A stretch of 64,000 nt of DNA from Aliirhizobium smilacinae (GTDB taxonomy: Bacteria > Pseudomonadota > Alphaproteobacteria > Rhizobiales > Rhizobiaceae): contig NZ_VDMN01000007.1 in NCBI RefSeq assembly GCF_006335145.1, positions 186,001 to 250,000 on the forward strand, read 5' to 3'. The translations under genes and the position numbers were made by a program. Below the pieces are notes generated by a model. The model searched no databases and was not told the DNA's origin. It was given only the letters and a program-made list of their open reading frames with translations. Numbering within the stretch: position 1 is the stretch's first letter; each line of letters starts with the position of its first letter. This document shows, one piece after another, positions 1-8,977 of the stretch.

Positions 1-308
1 AGATGCGTGACCCCACGCTCGTTGAGTTCGAGCTTGTAGGCCCTGCCGTCGATCGAGAATTTTCCGCCGCCGATCCGGTTGGCACAGCGGCCGGGCGTCG
101 CGCCGAAATAGGGCGAATGGGCGGGATAGGAATCGAAATCGTCAAATCCAAGCACCAACGGCGCATCGTGCCCCTCCAGGCGAAGATCCTGAATGACCGC
201 GCCCCATGTCAGAACACTGGCACTTAAGCCGCCACCGACGATATGAACACGAAACACGGGTTCACCATCCTTCGTCGTGCCGAAAACTTCGAACGCCTGC
301 CCTGCCAT
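1..308 (-). CDS. Aldose 1-epimerase (galactose mutarotase), N-terminal part
   Basis: The reading frame starts at an ATG (308-306) preceded by a GGAG ribosome site 7 bases upstream and runs off the left edge, leaving about 102 residues. The product begins MAGQAFEVFG and contains the beta-sandwich start of the GalM family, including a GAVIQDLRL segment, SPYFGATPGRCANRI and the NERGVTH stretch that in the family precedes the LHGG substrate loop. GalM enzymes interconvert alpha and beta anomers of aldoses such as glucose and galactose in the cytoplasm. The catalytic histidine and glutamate lie beyond the window, so activity cannot be judged. It reads in the same direction as metA upstream, 100 bases away, with no obvious terminator between them. 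The family call is firm; the exact sugar is not known. Confidence 0.85.
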   Translation of the reverse strand, partial: MAGQAFEVFGTTKDGEPVFRVHIVGGGLSASVLTWGAVIQDLRLEGHDAPLVLGFDDFDSYPAHSPYFGATPGRCANRIGGGKFSIDGRAYKLELNERGVTH

Positions 309-408
309 TGCTTTTCTCCGCCCTTGAGACCGGCGGCAAACTGCGCGATTTGGCGAACAGCCGCAATGGAAATCGGCGGGCTGCGGCAACCCTTACCCGG
401 ACACTCTC

Positions 409-1332
409 TTACTTGCTGCCGATCTTGCTCAGGTCATATTGGGTGGTCTGGTAGAGTTCGTTGATCCAGTTGCCGAACAAGAGATGCGCATGACCGCGCC
501 AGCGGTTCAGGGGCGTCAGCGTATCGTCATTGTGCGGAAAATAGTCGTGCGGCATCTTGATCGGGATGCCGGCATTCACATCGCGAAAATATTCGTCCGC
601 CAGCGATGTGGAATCATATTCGACGTGATTGAACATGTAGAGCCGGTTTCCGGCCTTCTCGTGCACGAGGCACAGCCCCATCTCGTCTGATTCCATCAGG
701 ATTTCGAGCGTTTTTCCGGCCTTTTCGACATCCTCGCGGCGCACTTCCGTCCAACGCGACACCGGCACCTGGAAATCGTCGGAGAAACCGTTGAGATAGA
801 CAGAAGCCGGCGCGAGATTGCGATGCCGGTAGACGCCGAACGCCTTTTCGGTCAACGGATGTTTCGGCACGCCATGGAAATGGTAGATCGCAGCCATCGC
901 GCCCCAGCAGACATTCATCGTCGAATGAACGTTGGTCGTGGTCCAGTCGAAGATCTGGCGCATCTCGTCCCAGTAGTTCACATCCTCGTAGTCCATCTGC
1001 TCTACCGGCGCGCCGGTGATGATGAAACCGTCGAACTTGCGGTCCTTCACCTCGTCCCATGTCTGGTAGAAGGAAAGCAGGTGTTCTTCCGACGTATTTT
1101 TCGCCTTGTGGGTTCCAAGCCGTACAAGCGTGAACTCCACCTGCAGCGGCGAGGCCCCGACGAGCCGTGCCATCTGCACCTCGGTCTTGATCTTGTTGGG
1201 CATGAGGTTGAGGAGCCCGATCTGCAGCGGACGGATGTCCTGGCGCACAGCGACCGTTTCGGTCATGACGCGCACGCCCTCGGAAACGAGGGTGGTAAAC
1301 GCAGGAAGCGTATCGGGAATCTTGATCGGCAT
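409..1332 (-). CDS. metA: Homoserine O-acetyltransferase (MetA family)
   Basis: This 307-residue enzyme acylates the hydroxyl of L-homoserine in the first committed step of methionine synthesis. The class I glutamine-amidotransferase-like fold is evident: the catalytic cysteine is C142 in MNVCWGAM and the histidine/glutamate pair is H236/E238 in FNHVEYD. Residue 111, in TGAPVEQM, is glutamate. In this family Glu111 selects acetyl-CoA and Gly111 (as in Escherichia coli) selects succinyl-CoA, so despite the usual 'succinyltransferase' label this is predicted to be an acetyltransferase. I chose the internal start MPIKIPD over an ATG ten codons upstream because it matches the family N-terminus and lies after the leader terminator. 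A SAM-II riboswitch and a terminator hairpin lie in the leader, so expression should fall when S-adenosylmethionine is plentiful. Confidence 0.95.
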   Translation of the reverse strand: MPIKIPDTLPAFTTLVSEGVRVMTETVAVRQDIRPLQIGLLNLMPNKIKTEVQMARLVGASPLQVEFTLVRLGTHKAKNTSEEHLLSFYQTWDEVKDRKFDGFIITGAPVEQMDYEDVNYWDEMRQIFDWTTTNVHSTMNVCWGAMAAIYHFHGVPKHPLTEKAFGVYRHRNLAPASVYLNGFSDDFQVPVSRWTEVRREDVEKAGKTLEILMESDEMGLCLVHEKAGNRLYMFNHVEYDSTSLADEYFRDVNAGIPIKMPHDYFPHNDDTLTPLNRWRGHAHLLFGNWINELYQTTQYDLSKIGSK

Positions 1333-1344
1333 AGTCAGGCCCCA

Positions 1345-1380
1345 CAAACAAAAAGCCGGCAACGAAAAATCGCAACCGGC
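1345..1380 (-). terminator. Terminator/attenuator hairpin in the metA leader
   Basis: Read leftward, GCCGG and CCGGC form the base of a hairpin with an inner CGA/TCG pairing, followed directly by TTTTTGTTTG. It lies between the SAM-II aptamer and the metA start codon, which is the position expected for a transcription-attenuation platform. The stem has three mismatches in the middle, so its strength is uncertain. Confidence 0.6.
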
Positions 1381-1410
1381 CCGTGGGAAGTGAAATCCAT
1401 CTTCTCGCGG

Positions 1411-1468
1411 CCCTTTAGCGACTTTTTTAACGTGGCTGCAAGCCGGCCGGCCAAATCACCACGAATTA
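1411..1468 (-). promoter_or_regulatory. SAM-II riboswitch of metA
   Basis: Read leftward, the segment carries the SAM-II hallmarks in order: CGTGGTGATTTGGCCG, then GCTTGCAGCCACGTTAAA, then AGTCGCTAAAGGG. The CGTGG near the 5' end pairs with the CCACG in the middle to give the P1 helix, and the 3' GCTAAAG segment forms the pseudoknot. SAM-II riboswitches bind S-adenosylmethionine and are almost confined to alphaproteobacterial methionine genes such as metA and metX. The aptamer ends about 80 bases before the metA start. Confidence 0.95.
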
Positions 1469-1588
1469 CGACTTCTCAAATAATCCTTGCCAAGGCCGGC
1501 GTCAATGGGAGCAAATTCGACCGCGGCGTGCATGTCGCGACCGAAATAAGCAGGCGTCCTCGCTTCCCCTTCCCCCACCCTTTGCGCT

Positions 1589-2251
1589 ATGGGCTCATCC
1601 ATGGCCTTTTCGACCTTCACCATCCTGCTCGGCGGAAACCTCACCGTCACTGACCGCGTAGAAAACGCGATTGCGGGAAGCCGTGTGATTGCAGCCGATA
1701 GCGGCATGCGGCATGCAGTCGAACTGGGCGTCACGCCGGAACTGTGGGTCGGCGACTTCGATTCCTCGGATGAGGATCTGATTGCCCGCTTCCCGCATGT
1801 CGAGCGCAAAACCTATCCGCCGGCGAAAAACGAGACCGATGGCGAGATTGCCACGGCGGAAGCGATAGAACGTGGTGCGAATAAACTGATCCTGATCGGT
1901 GCGCTTGGTGGTGAGCGGTCCGACCATGCACTCCAGCATCTCCTGCTTGCCATGGGCCTTGCCGAACGCGGGATAGACGTGCTGCTCGCCTCGGGCGATG
2001 AGGAGGCTGTTCCTTTCCTGCCCGGAACGAAAAACATCGACCTGCCCAAGGGCGCGTTGTTTTCGGTCCTCGGGTTTTCGGCCCTTGCAGGCCTCGATAT
2101 TTCTGGTGCGCGATATCCGGTGAAGGATTTTTCGCTGCCCTTCGGTTCCTCCCGCACCGTCTCGAACGTTGCGGAAGGGCCGCTCGAATTCCATCTAAGA
2201 GAGGGCAAGGCGATGATCCTTGCCCGCCCCCACGACTTTTCCGGAGCATAA
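1589..2251 (+). CDS. thiN: Thiamine pyrophosphokinase (thiamine diphosphokinase)
   Basis: The 220-residue product transfers a pyrophosphate group from ATP to thiamine, giving thiamine diphosphate directly, as needed in organisms that import thiamine. Family motifs are present: IAADSGMRHAVELG near residues 30-45, the acidic VGDFDSSDE around 52-60, KNETDGEIA around 80, and GALGGERSDHALQHL around 110-125. The start could be ATG 1589 or ATG 1601 (MAFSTFTILLGG); neither has a strong ribosome site. It is divergent from metA and lies 9 bases before the ABC-F gene, so the two are probably cotranscribed. The thiBPQ thiamine importer lies 3 kb downstream, which fits a salvage route of uptake followed by activation. 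No thiamine riboswitch is visible in front of thiN itself. Confidence 0.93.
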   Translation: MGSSMAFSTFTILLGGNLTVTDRVENAIAGSRVIAADSGMRHAVELGVTPELWVGDFDSSDEDLIARFPHVERKTYPPAKNETDGEIATAEAIERGANKLILIGALGGERSDHALQHLLLAMGLAERGIDVLLASGDEEAVPFLPGTKNIDLPKGALFSVLGFSALAGLDISGARYPVKDFSLPFGSSRTVSNVAEGPLEFHLREGKAMILARPHDFSGA

Positions 2252-2260
2252 ACGGTCCTC

Positions 2261-4087
<1,827 letters not shown>

Positions 4088-4158
4088 TCCACCTCCTCTA
4101 AATTAAATATTTGTTAGCCTTAACAGATAGTTAATCGCATAATTCATTGTCTCGCTGC

Positions 4159-4184
4159 GGAACAATCCCGGCGTTCATCGCGTT
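4159..4184 (+). promoter_or_regulatory. EcfG-type (general stress sigma) promoter
   Basis: GGAAC at 4159-4163 and CGTT at 4181-4184 are separated by exactly 17 bases, matching the -35/-10 consensus of the alphaproteobacterial general stress sigma factor EcfG (RpoE2). It lies 67 bases before the start of a single-domain response regulator and points toward it. Confidence 0.75.
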
Positions 4185-4250
4185 TGGTCTCCAGTTCGAT
4201 TGCTAGAAGCATGCAACCGGCGAAACCGAGATGAACTCTGGAGGCGTCCA

Positions 4251-4703
4251 ATGCTGACAAATGTATCGCGTCGTCGGCTGGCCAGTGAGGCGATGAATCA
4301 GCGCGTATTGATTATCGAGGATGAGTTTCTGATCGCTCTCGACGTGGCTGACACGATCGAGAACATGGGGTTGAAGGTCGTCGGCTTGGCCAACGCCCGC
4401 AAGCACGCCCTCTCTCTTGCCGCCCATGCGGACATCGCTCTGGTCGATGTCAATCTTGCCGATGGCCGCACAGGACCGGATATCGGCCGCGAGCTTGCCG
4501 AGCAATATGGTTTGACGGTCGTGTTCATGACCGCCAATCCTGAAGACATAGCGGACGGAGTTGACGGTACGCTCGGTGTATTGACCAAGCCGGTCATGCC
4601 CGAAGTCGTCGAACAGACGGTCGACTACGCGATCGCCAACCGCCTTGGCGGCATGGCCATCGTCCCGCGCGAACTCAAGGTTTTCCGCGGCAAAGATCAC
4701 TGA
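4251..4703 (+). CDS. Single-domain response regulator (receiver only)
   Basis: The 150-residue protein is a CheY-like receiver with no output domain. It has a 15-residue N-terminal extension, the acidic pocket E23-D24-E25 in IIEDEF, the phospho-accepting D66 in ALVDVNLADG, T94 in VVFMTANP and K113 in VLTKPV. The start at 4251 was chosen because TCTGGAGG ends 6 bases upstream; the frame stays open 17 codons further up without such a site. Stand-alone receivers of this type in Alphaproteobacteria usually shuttle phosphate or tune histidine kinases, including those of the general stress response. The EcfG-type promoter just upstream supports a stress link. Its partner kinase is not in the window. 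Confidence 0.9.
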   Translation: MLTNVSRRRLASEAMNQRVLIIEDEFLIALDVADTIENMGLKVVGLANARKHALSLAAHADIALVDVNLADGRTGPDIGRELAEQYGLTVVFMTANPEDIADGVDGTLGVLTKPVMPEVVEQTVDYAIANRLGGMAIVPRELKVFRGKDH

Positions 4704-4807
4704 TACGGAAAATCCGACATGGACTTGTCGGATCCTTGCCGCATCTTTCGTCCTTGGAGAAATGGTGCCGAGCCATGGCACCCTTCAACGATGGAGGAGT
4801 TTCCGAC

Positions 4808-5202
4808 ATGCGGATGATTTTCGTGAACCTGCCGGTGGCAGATCTTCAAGCTTCTACGGCTTTTTACACGGCGCTGGGTTTCACCAGGAACCCCAATTTC
4901 TCCGACGGTACGGCAAGCTGCATGATCGTCAGCGAGCAGATCTATGTGATGCTGCTGACCCACGAAAAATTCAAGGGATTCATCAACGGGGAGATCGCCG
5001 ATCCGAAGCGGACGAAGGAAGTGCTCAACTGCCTGTCCGCGTCGGGCCGCGATGAAGTCGATGGCTTCAAGGCCAAGGCGCTTGCCGCCGGTGGGCCGAA
5101 TGGAAACCCAATATGGAAATGGGTCCCATGTACGGCTGCAGCTTCCAAGACCCGGACGGCCATGTCTGGGAAATCATGTATATGGACATGTCTGCCGGCT
5201 GA
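4808..5202 (+). pseudogene. Glyoxalase/VOC-family protein, frameshifted
   Basis: The frame opens at ATG 4808 behind ATGGAGGAG and encodes MRMIFVNLPVADLQASTAFY, a clear VOC-superfamily start. After AKALAAGG, near 5091-5096, the frame goes wrong: it continues into a low-quality tail to 5221, while the expected family C-terminus (MEMGPMYGCSFQDPDGHVWE, ending MYMDMSAG) is found in another frame and stops at 5200-5202. Restoring one base in the GGTGGG tract would read GGAEWKPNMEMGPMYG without a break. This is either a one-base deletion in the strain or a sequencing error. An intact protein would be about 131 residues; members of this lactoylglutathione-lyase-like group have no assigned substrate. 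Confidence 0.85.
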
Positions 5203-5265
5203 CGGATTACGCCACCTGTAAGCGCCCTCTTGCCAGCATGAAGAGAGGCCGCTAAATCTTTGCAC

Positions 5266-5362
5266 GCTCTAACGGGGTGCCCTGCAGGTTGCAGGGCTGA
5301 GAGACCTTGATGGTCAACCCGCGGAACCTGATCCGGCTAACACCGGCGGAGGGATTAGACGG
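5266..5362 (+). promoter_or_regulatory. TPP (THI-box) riboswitch of thiBPQ
   Basis: The segment contains the signature ACGGGGTGCC, GGCTGAGA, a variable stem (CCTTGATGGTCAACCC), then GAACCTGATCCGGCTAACACCGGCGGAGGGAT. These are the thiamine-diphosphate-binding arms of the THI element. Downstream, CAGCGCCT (5371-5378) is the exact complement of AGGCGCTG (5403-5410), which includes part of the thiB ribosome site and abuts its ATG. The switch therefore probably acts by hiding the thiB ribosome site when thiamine diphosphate is bound. Confidence 0.97.
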
Positions 5363-5410
5363 CTCATCACCAGCGCCTATTCCCCGTATCGATTTTATGA
5401 GGAGGCGCTG

Positions 5411-6421
5411 ATGCGCGGTATGTCGACTATTCTCATCGTGGCAGCAGCCGCTGCCTTCACGCCCTTTTCCGTTCAGGCTGAGGAAAAGACGCTCACCGTC
5501 TATACTTATGAAAGCTTCACCTCGGACTGGGGTCCTGGCCCGAAGATCAAGGCGGAGTTCGAAAAGACCTGCGCCTGCACGCTGAACTTCGTCGGCGTCG
5601 CAGACGGCGTCGCGCTTTTGACCCGCCTCAAGCTGGAAGGCGCAGAATCGCAAGCCGATATCGCGCTCGGCCTCGATACCAGCCTGATCTCCGAAGCCAA
5701 GGCGACCGGACTTTTTCAGCCTTCAGGCGTCGATGCAACTGCCGTGAAGGTTCCCGGCAATTACAGTGACGACACTTTCATTCCCTACGACTACGGCCAT
5801 TTCGCCGTCATCTACGACACGCAAACGATCAAGAACCCGCCAAAAAGCCTGAAGGATCTGGTCGAGGGCGACGCTTCGCAAAAAATCGCCATTCAGGACC
5901 CGCGCACCTCGACGCCTGGCCTTGGCCTGCTGCTCTGGGTGAAGGCCGTTTATGGCGACAAGGCGCCGGAAGCCTGGGCAAAGCTGAAGGATCGCGTGCT
6001 TACAGTCACGCCCGGCTGGTCGGAATCCTATGGCCTGTTCACCAAGGGCGAAGTGCCGATGGTGCTCTCCTACACCACCTCGCCCGCCTATCACATGGTC
6101 GAGGAAAAGACCGACCGCTATCAGGCAGCAAGTTTTTCGGATGGCCACTACATCCAGATCGAGGTTGCAGCCACGCTGAAAAATGCCATGGACAAGGATC
6201 TGGCAAAAAGCTTCCTGACATTCCTCGTCTCACCGGCGGCACAAGGCATCATCCCGACCACCAACTGGATGATGCCGGCAGCCGCCACCTCCACCCCGCT
6301 GCCCGATGCCTTCGACAAGCTGGTGAAACCGGGCAAGACGCTGCTGATCGGCTCAGACGAAGTGGCGAAGAACCGCCAGGCATGGATCGACGAATGGCTG
6401 ACCGCCATGAGCAGGAAATAA
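5411..6421 (+). CDS. thiB: Thiamine ABC transporter substrate-binding protein
   Basis: The 336-residue protein starts with a signal peptide (ALA-rich stretch ending VQAEE, cleavage near residue 24) and is periplasmic. The mature part (LTVYTYESFTSDWGPGPKIKAEFE, LGLDTSLISEA, PYDYGHFAVIYD, PGWSESYGLFTKGEVPMVLSY) follows ThiB, which captures thiamine and its phosphates for the ThiPQ importer. The start is set by GAGGAGG 5 bases before ATG, the same site predicted to be sequestered by the upstream TPP riboswitch. It is the first gene of thiBPQ. Two cysteines (CAC) lie near residue 55. Confidence 0.95.
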   Translation: MRGMSTILIVAAAAAFTPFSVQAEEKTLTVYTYESFTSDWGPGPKIKAEFEKTCACTLNFVGVADGVALLTRLKLEGAESQADIALGLDTSLISEAKATGLFQPSGVDATAVKVPGNYSDDTFIPYDYGHFAVIYDTQTIKNPPKSLKDLVEGDASQKIAIQDPRTSTPGLGLLLWVKAVYGDKAPEAWAKLKDRVLTVTPGWSESYGLFTKGEVPMVLSYTTSPAYHMVEEKTDRYQAASFSDGHYIQIEVAATLKNAMDKDLAKSFLTFLVSPAAQGIIPTTNWMMPAAATSTPLPDAFDKLVKPGKTLLIGSDEVAKNRQAWIDEWLTAMSRK

Positions 6422-6448
6422 CATGAACGGCAAGCGTGGAAACCGCAT

Positions 6449-8068
6449 GTGCTGACGCTTGCTGAAAGACGGCGCGGCATCGGCGCCGGCCTCACCGTCC
6501 TCATCGCCGTGATTCTGTTTGTCGGCACCGCGGTTGTGACGCTACTGGCCTGGGATGGCGATCAATCGGCATCCCGGCTTTTCACCGCCTATACCTGGAG
6601 CATCCTGCGGTTCACGCTTCTGCAGGCGGCACTCTCTACGCTGCTGTCGATCCTGTTCGCCATTCCCGTCGCACTGGCGCTGGCGCGGCGTCCAGGTTTT
6701 CCGGGCCGCGTCTGGATCGTCCGCCTGATGGCCTTGCCCATGGGGCTGCCGGCGCTGGTCGGTGCCCTCGGTCTTCTGGGCGTCTGGGGCAGGCAGGGTG
6801 TTCTGAACGGCTGGCTCACCGCCGCCGGGCTGGAACAGCCGGTCAGCGTCTACGGCCTTTCCGGCATCCTGCTTGCTCACACCTTCTTCAATATCCCGCT
6901 TGCCGTGCGCCTGCTGCTCGCCGTGCTCGAACGGTTGCCGGCTGAATACTGGCTTCTGTCGGCCAGTCTCGGCATGAAGCCGTTCTCGATTTTCCGCTTT
7001 GTCGAATGGCCGGCCTTGGCGCGCGTCGTGCCCGGCGTCGCCGGCCTGATCTTCATGCTCTGCGCCACCAGCTTCACGCTGGTCCTCGTGCTTGGCGGCG
7101 GACCGGCCGCAACCACGCTCGAGGTGGCTATCTATCAGGCCCTGCGTTTCGATTTCGACCCGCCCCGCGCCATAGCGCTCGCCTTCCTGCAGATTACAGT
7201 CACTGCAGCCGTCGTCGGCCTCGTGACACTTCTGCCGGCCGCAACCGATATGGTCAGAACCGCAGGCCGCAGTATACAGCGCCTCGACGGCCGATCGGGT
7301 CCATCCCGTTTATGGGATTTTTTCGTCATCGCCGCCGCCGTAATTTTCGTCGCCTCGCCGCTTCTCTCCGTGCTGGCCGCCGGCCTTCGTGCCGATCTGT
7401 GGAAACTCGTTACCGGCCCCCGCTTCATTCAGGCCGCCACGACAAGCCTCGCGATCGCCGTGACAGCTGGAACAATCGCCGTCACCGCTTCGCTGGCAAT
7501 CCTCAACGCTCGGCAGGCAATCAGGGATCGGCGTGACCCGAATTTAGCCGAACGGCTACTGTCCACTTCACTTGCCGGCACATCGTCACTGGTTCTCGTC
7601 ATCCCGCCGATCATTCTCGGCACCGGCTGGTTCCTCGTTTTGCGCCAATTCGGCAATGTCGGCGATTTTGCTCCCTATCTCGTCGCAATCATCAACGCGC
7701 TTATGGCGTTGCCCTTTGCCGTCAGGGTGCTGGAACCGGCACTGGAAGACCATCGACGCCAGACCGCGCGACTGGCTGCCGCACTCGGTATCGGCGGTAT
7801 AGACAAATGGCGGCTGGTCGACATCCCCGTCCTGCTCCGTCCCATTCTTACCGCCCTGTCCTTCGCCATGGCCCTGTCGCTGGGCGATCTCGGCGCGGTC
7901 GCCCTGTTCGGCTCCAGCGATCTCGTCACCCTGCCCTGGCTGGTCTACAGCAGCCTGTCGAGCTACAGGACCAATGACGCGGATGGTCTGGCCCTGATAC
8001 TTGGCGTGGTCTGCCTTTTTCTGACGATCCTCGGCACTGCCGGCCGAAAGGAACACAACAATGTTTGA
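6449..8068 (+). CDS. thiP: Thiamine ABC transporter permease
   Basis: The 539-residue inner-membrane protein has about 12 hydrophobic segments in two similar halves, each with a permease loop of the EAA type (ASLGMKPFSIFRFVEWPALARVVPG near residue 180 and AALGIGGIDKWRLVDIPVLLRPIL near 450). It forms the channel for thiamine carried by ThiB. The start is awkward. The GTG at 6449 is the first in-frame start after the thiB stop and has only a weak upstream ribosome site. An ATG at 6423, with AGGA ahead of it, opens a different frame that encodes MNGKRGNRMC and stops at 6453-6455, overlapping the GTG. thiP may depend on that tiny frame for translational coupling, or one base may be wrong here. 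Confidence 0.92.
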   Translation: MLTLAERRRGIGAGLTVLIAVILFVGTAVVTLLAWDGDQSASRLFTAYTWSILRFTLLQAALSTLLSILFAIPVALALARRPGFPGRVWIVRLMALPMGLPALVGALGLLGVWGRQGVLNGWLTAAGLEQPVSVYGLSGILLAHTFFNIPLAVRLLLAVLERLPAEYWLLSASLGMKPFSIFRFVEWPALARVVPGVAGLIFMLCATSFTLVLVLGGGPAATTLEVAIYQALRFDFDPPRAIALAFLQITVTAAVVGLVTLLPAATDMVRTAGRSIQRLDGRSGPSRLWDFFVIAAAVIFVASPLLSVLAAGLRADLWKLVTGPRFIQAATTSLAIAVTAGTIAVTASLAILNARQAIRDRRDPNLAERLLSTSLAGTSSLVLVIPPIILGTGWFLVLRQFGNVGDFAPYLVAIINALMALPFAVRVLEPALEDHRRQTARLAAALGIGGIDKWRLVDIPVLLRPILTALSFAMALSLGDLGAVALFGSSDLVTLPWLVYSSLSSYRTNDADGLALILGVVCLFLTILGTAGRKEHNNV

Positions 8069-8768
8069 CGGCATCGTGCTCGATAAAACCGCCCTGACAC
8101 TCGGCACCACGCACTTCGATTTCGATTGCCGTATCGAAGCCGGCGCGATCACCGCGATTGCCGGCCCGTCGGGAGCAGGAAAATCGACGCTCCTCAATCT
8201 GGTCGCGGGTTTCGAGCAACCGCAATCGGGGCGGATATTCATGACCGGAACCGAGCAGACCTTGAGCCGTCCGTCCGAAAGACCGCTTTCGGTGGTCTTC
8301 CAGGATCATAACCTGTTTGCGCATCTCGACGTCTTCACCAATGTCGCACTCGGCATCAGCCCTTCGATGCGGCTTTCCCCGCATGACAGGGGCCGTATCG
8401 AGGACGCATTGACGCGTGTCGGCCTTGAAGGTTTTGGCAAGCGCATGCCGGGCTCGCTGTCGGGCGGCGAAAAACAGCGTGCCGCCTTCGCCCGCGCCCT
8501 TGTGCGCCGCAAACCCGTCCTGCTGCTGGACGAACCTTTCGCCTCACTGGACGCCGACTTGCGGGTCCGGATGTCCGATCTTCTGCTCAAACTTCATCGC
8601 GAAACGGCAAACACGGTCATCATGGTCACTCATGACCGCGAGGAGATCGCCCGAGTGGCGGATCGTGTCGTGCTGGTGGAAGGCGGAAAGGTGGCATCCA
8701 GCGAAGCGAAGGCGGATTATCTTTTGCGGTTTGCATCGCCTGCTTCCACTCGACCCGGCACTGTGTGA
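8061..8768 (+). CDS. thiQ: Thiamine ABC transporter ATP-binding protein
   Basis: The 235-residue ATPase powers thiamine import through ThiP. It carries Walker A GPSGAGKST near residue 35, a Q-loop in VFQDHNLFAHLDV, the signature LSGGEKQR near 131, Walker B LLLDEPFASLD near 155 and the switch histidine in MVTHDREE. Its ATG at 8061 overlaps the last 8 bases of thiP, so translation is coupled, and AAAGGAA lies 9 bases upstream. It is the last gene of the thiBPQ operon; no clear hairpin terminator follows. Confidence 0.95.
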   Translation: MFDGIVLDKTALTLGTTHFDFDCRIEAGAITAIAGPSGAGKSTLLNLVAGFEQPQSGRIFMTGTEQTLSRPSERPLSVVFQDHNLFAHLDVFTNVALGISPSMRLSPHDRGRIEDALTRVGLEGFGKRMPGSLSGGEKQRAAFARALVRRKPVLLLDEPFASLDADLRVRMSDLLLKLHRETANTVIMVTHDREEIARVADRVVLVEGGKVASSEAKADYLLRFASPASTRPGTV

Positions 8769-8977
8769 ACGAATGTCATCAAGCGTGCTTCGGCACTGCC
8801 ACAATTTGGACGTGGCCAAATGGCATCGCCCTTTTCGCGTTATTTTCTTTTCTTACCCAGTAGGCGATACATATTCATTTAGGAATATCTGTGCAGCTGG
8901 CGCAAAAGACGGTAAGCGACAGCAGGCGGAAGACGAGACGAGGCGCGACGGCAGGAAGCCGAAGTGCAATTCCGGAG

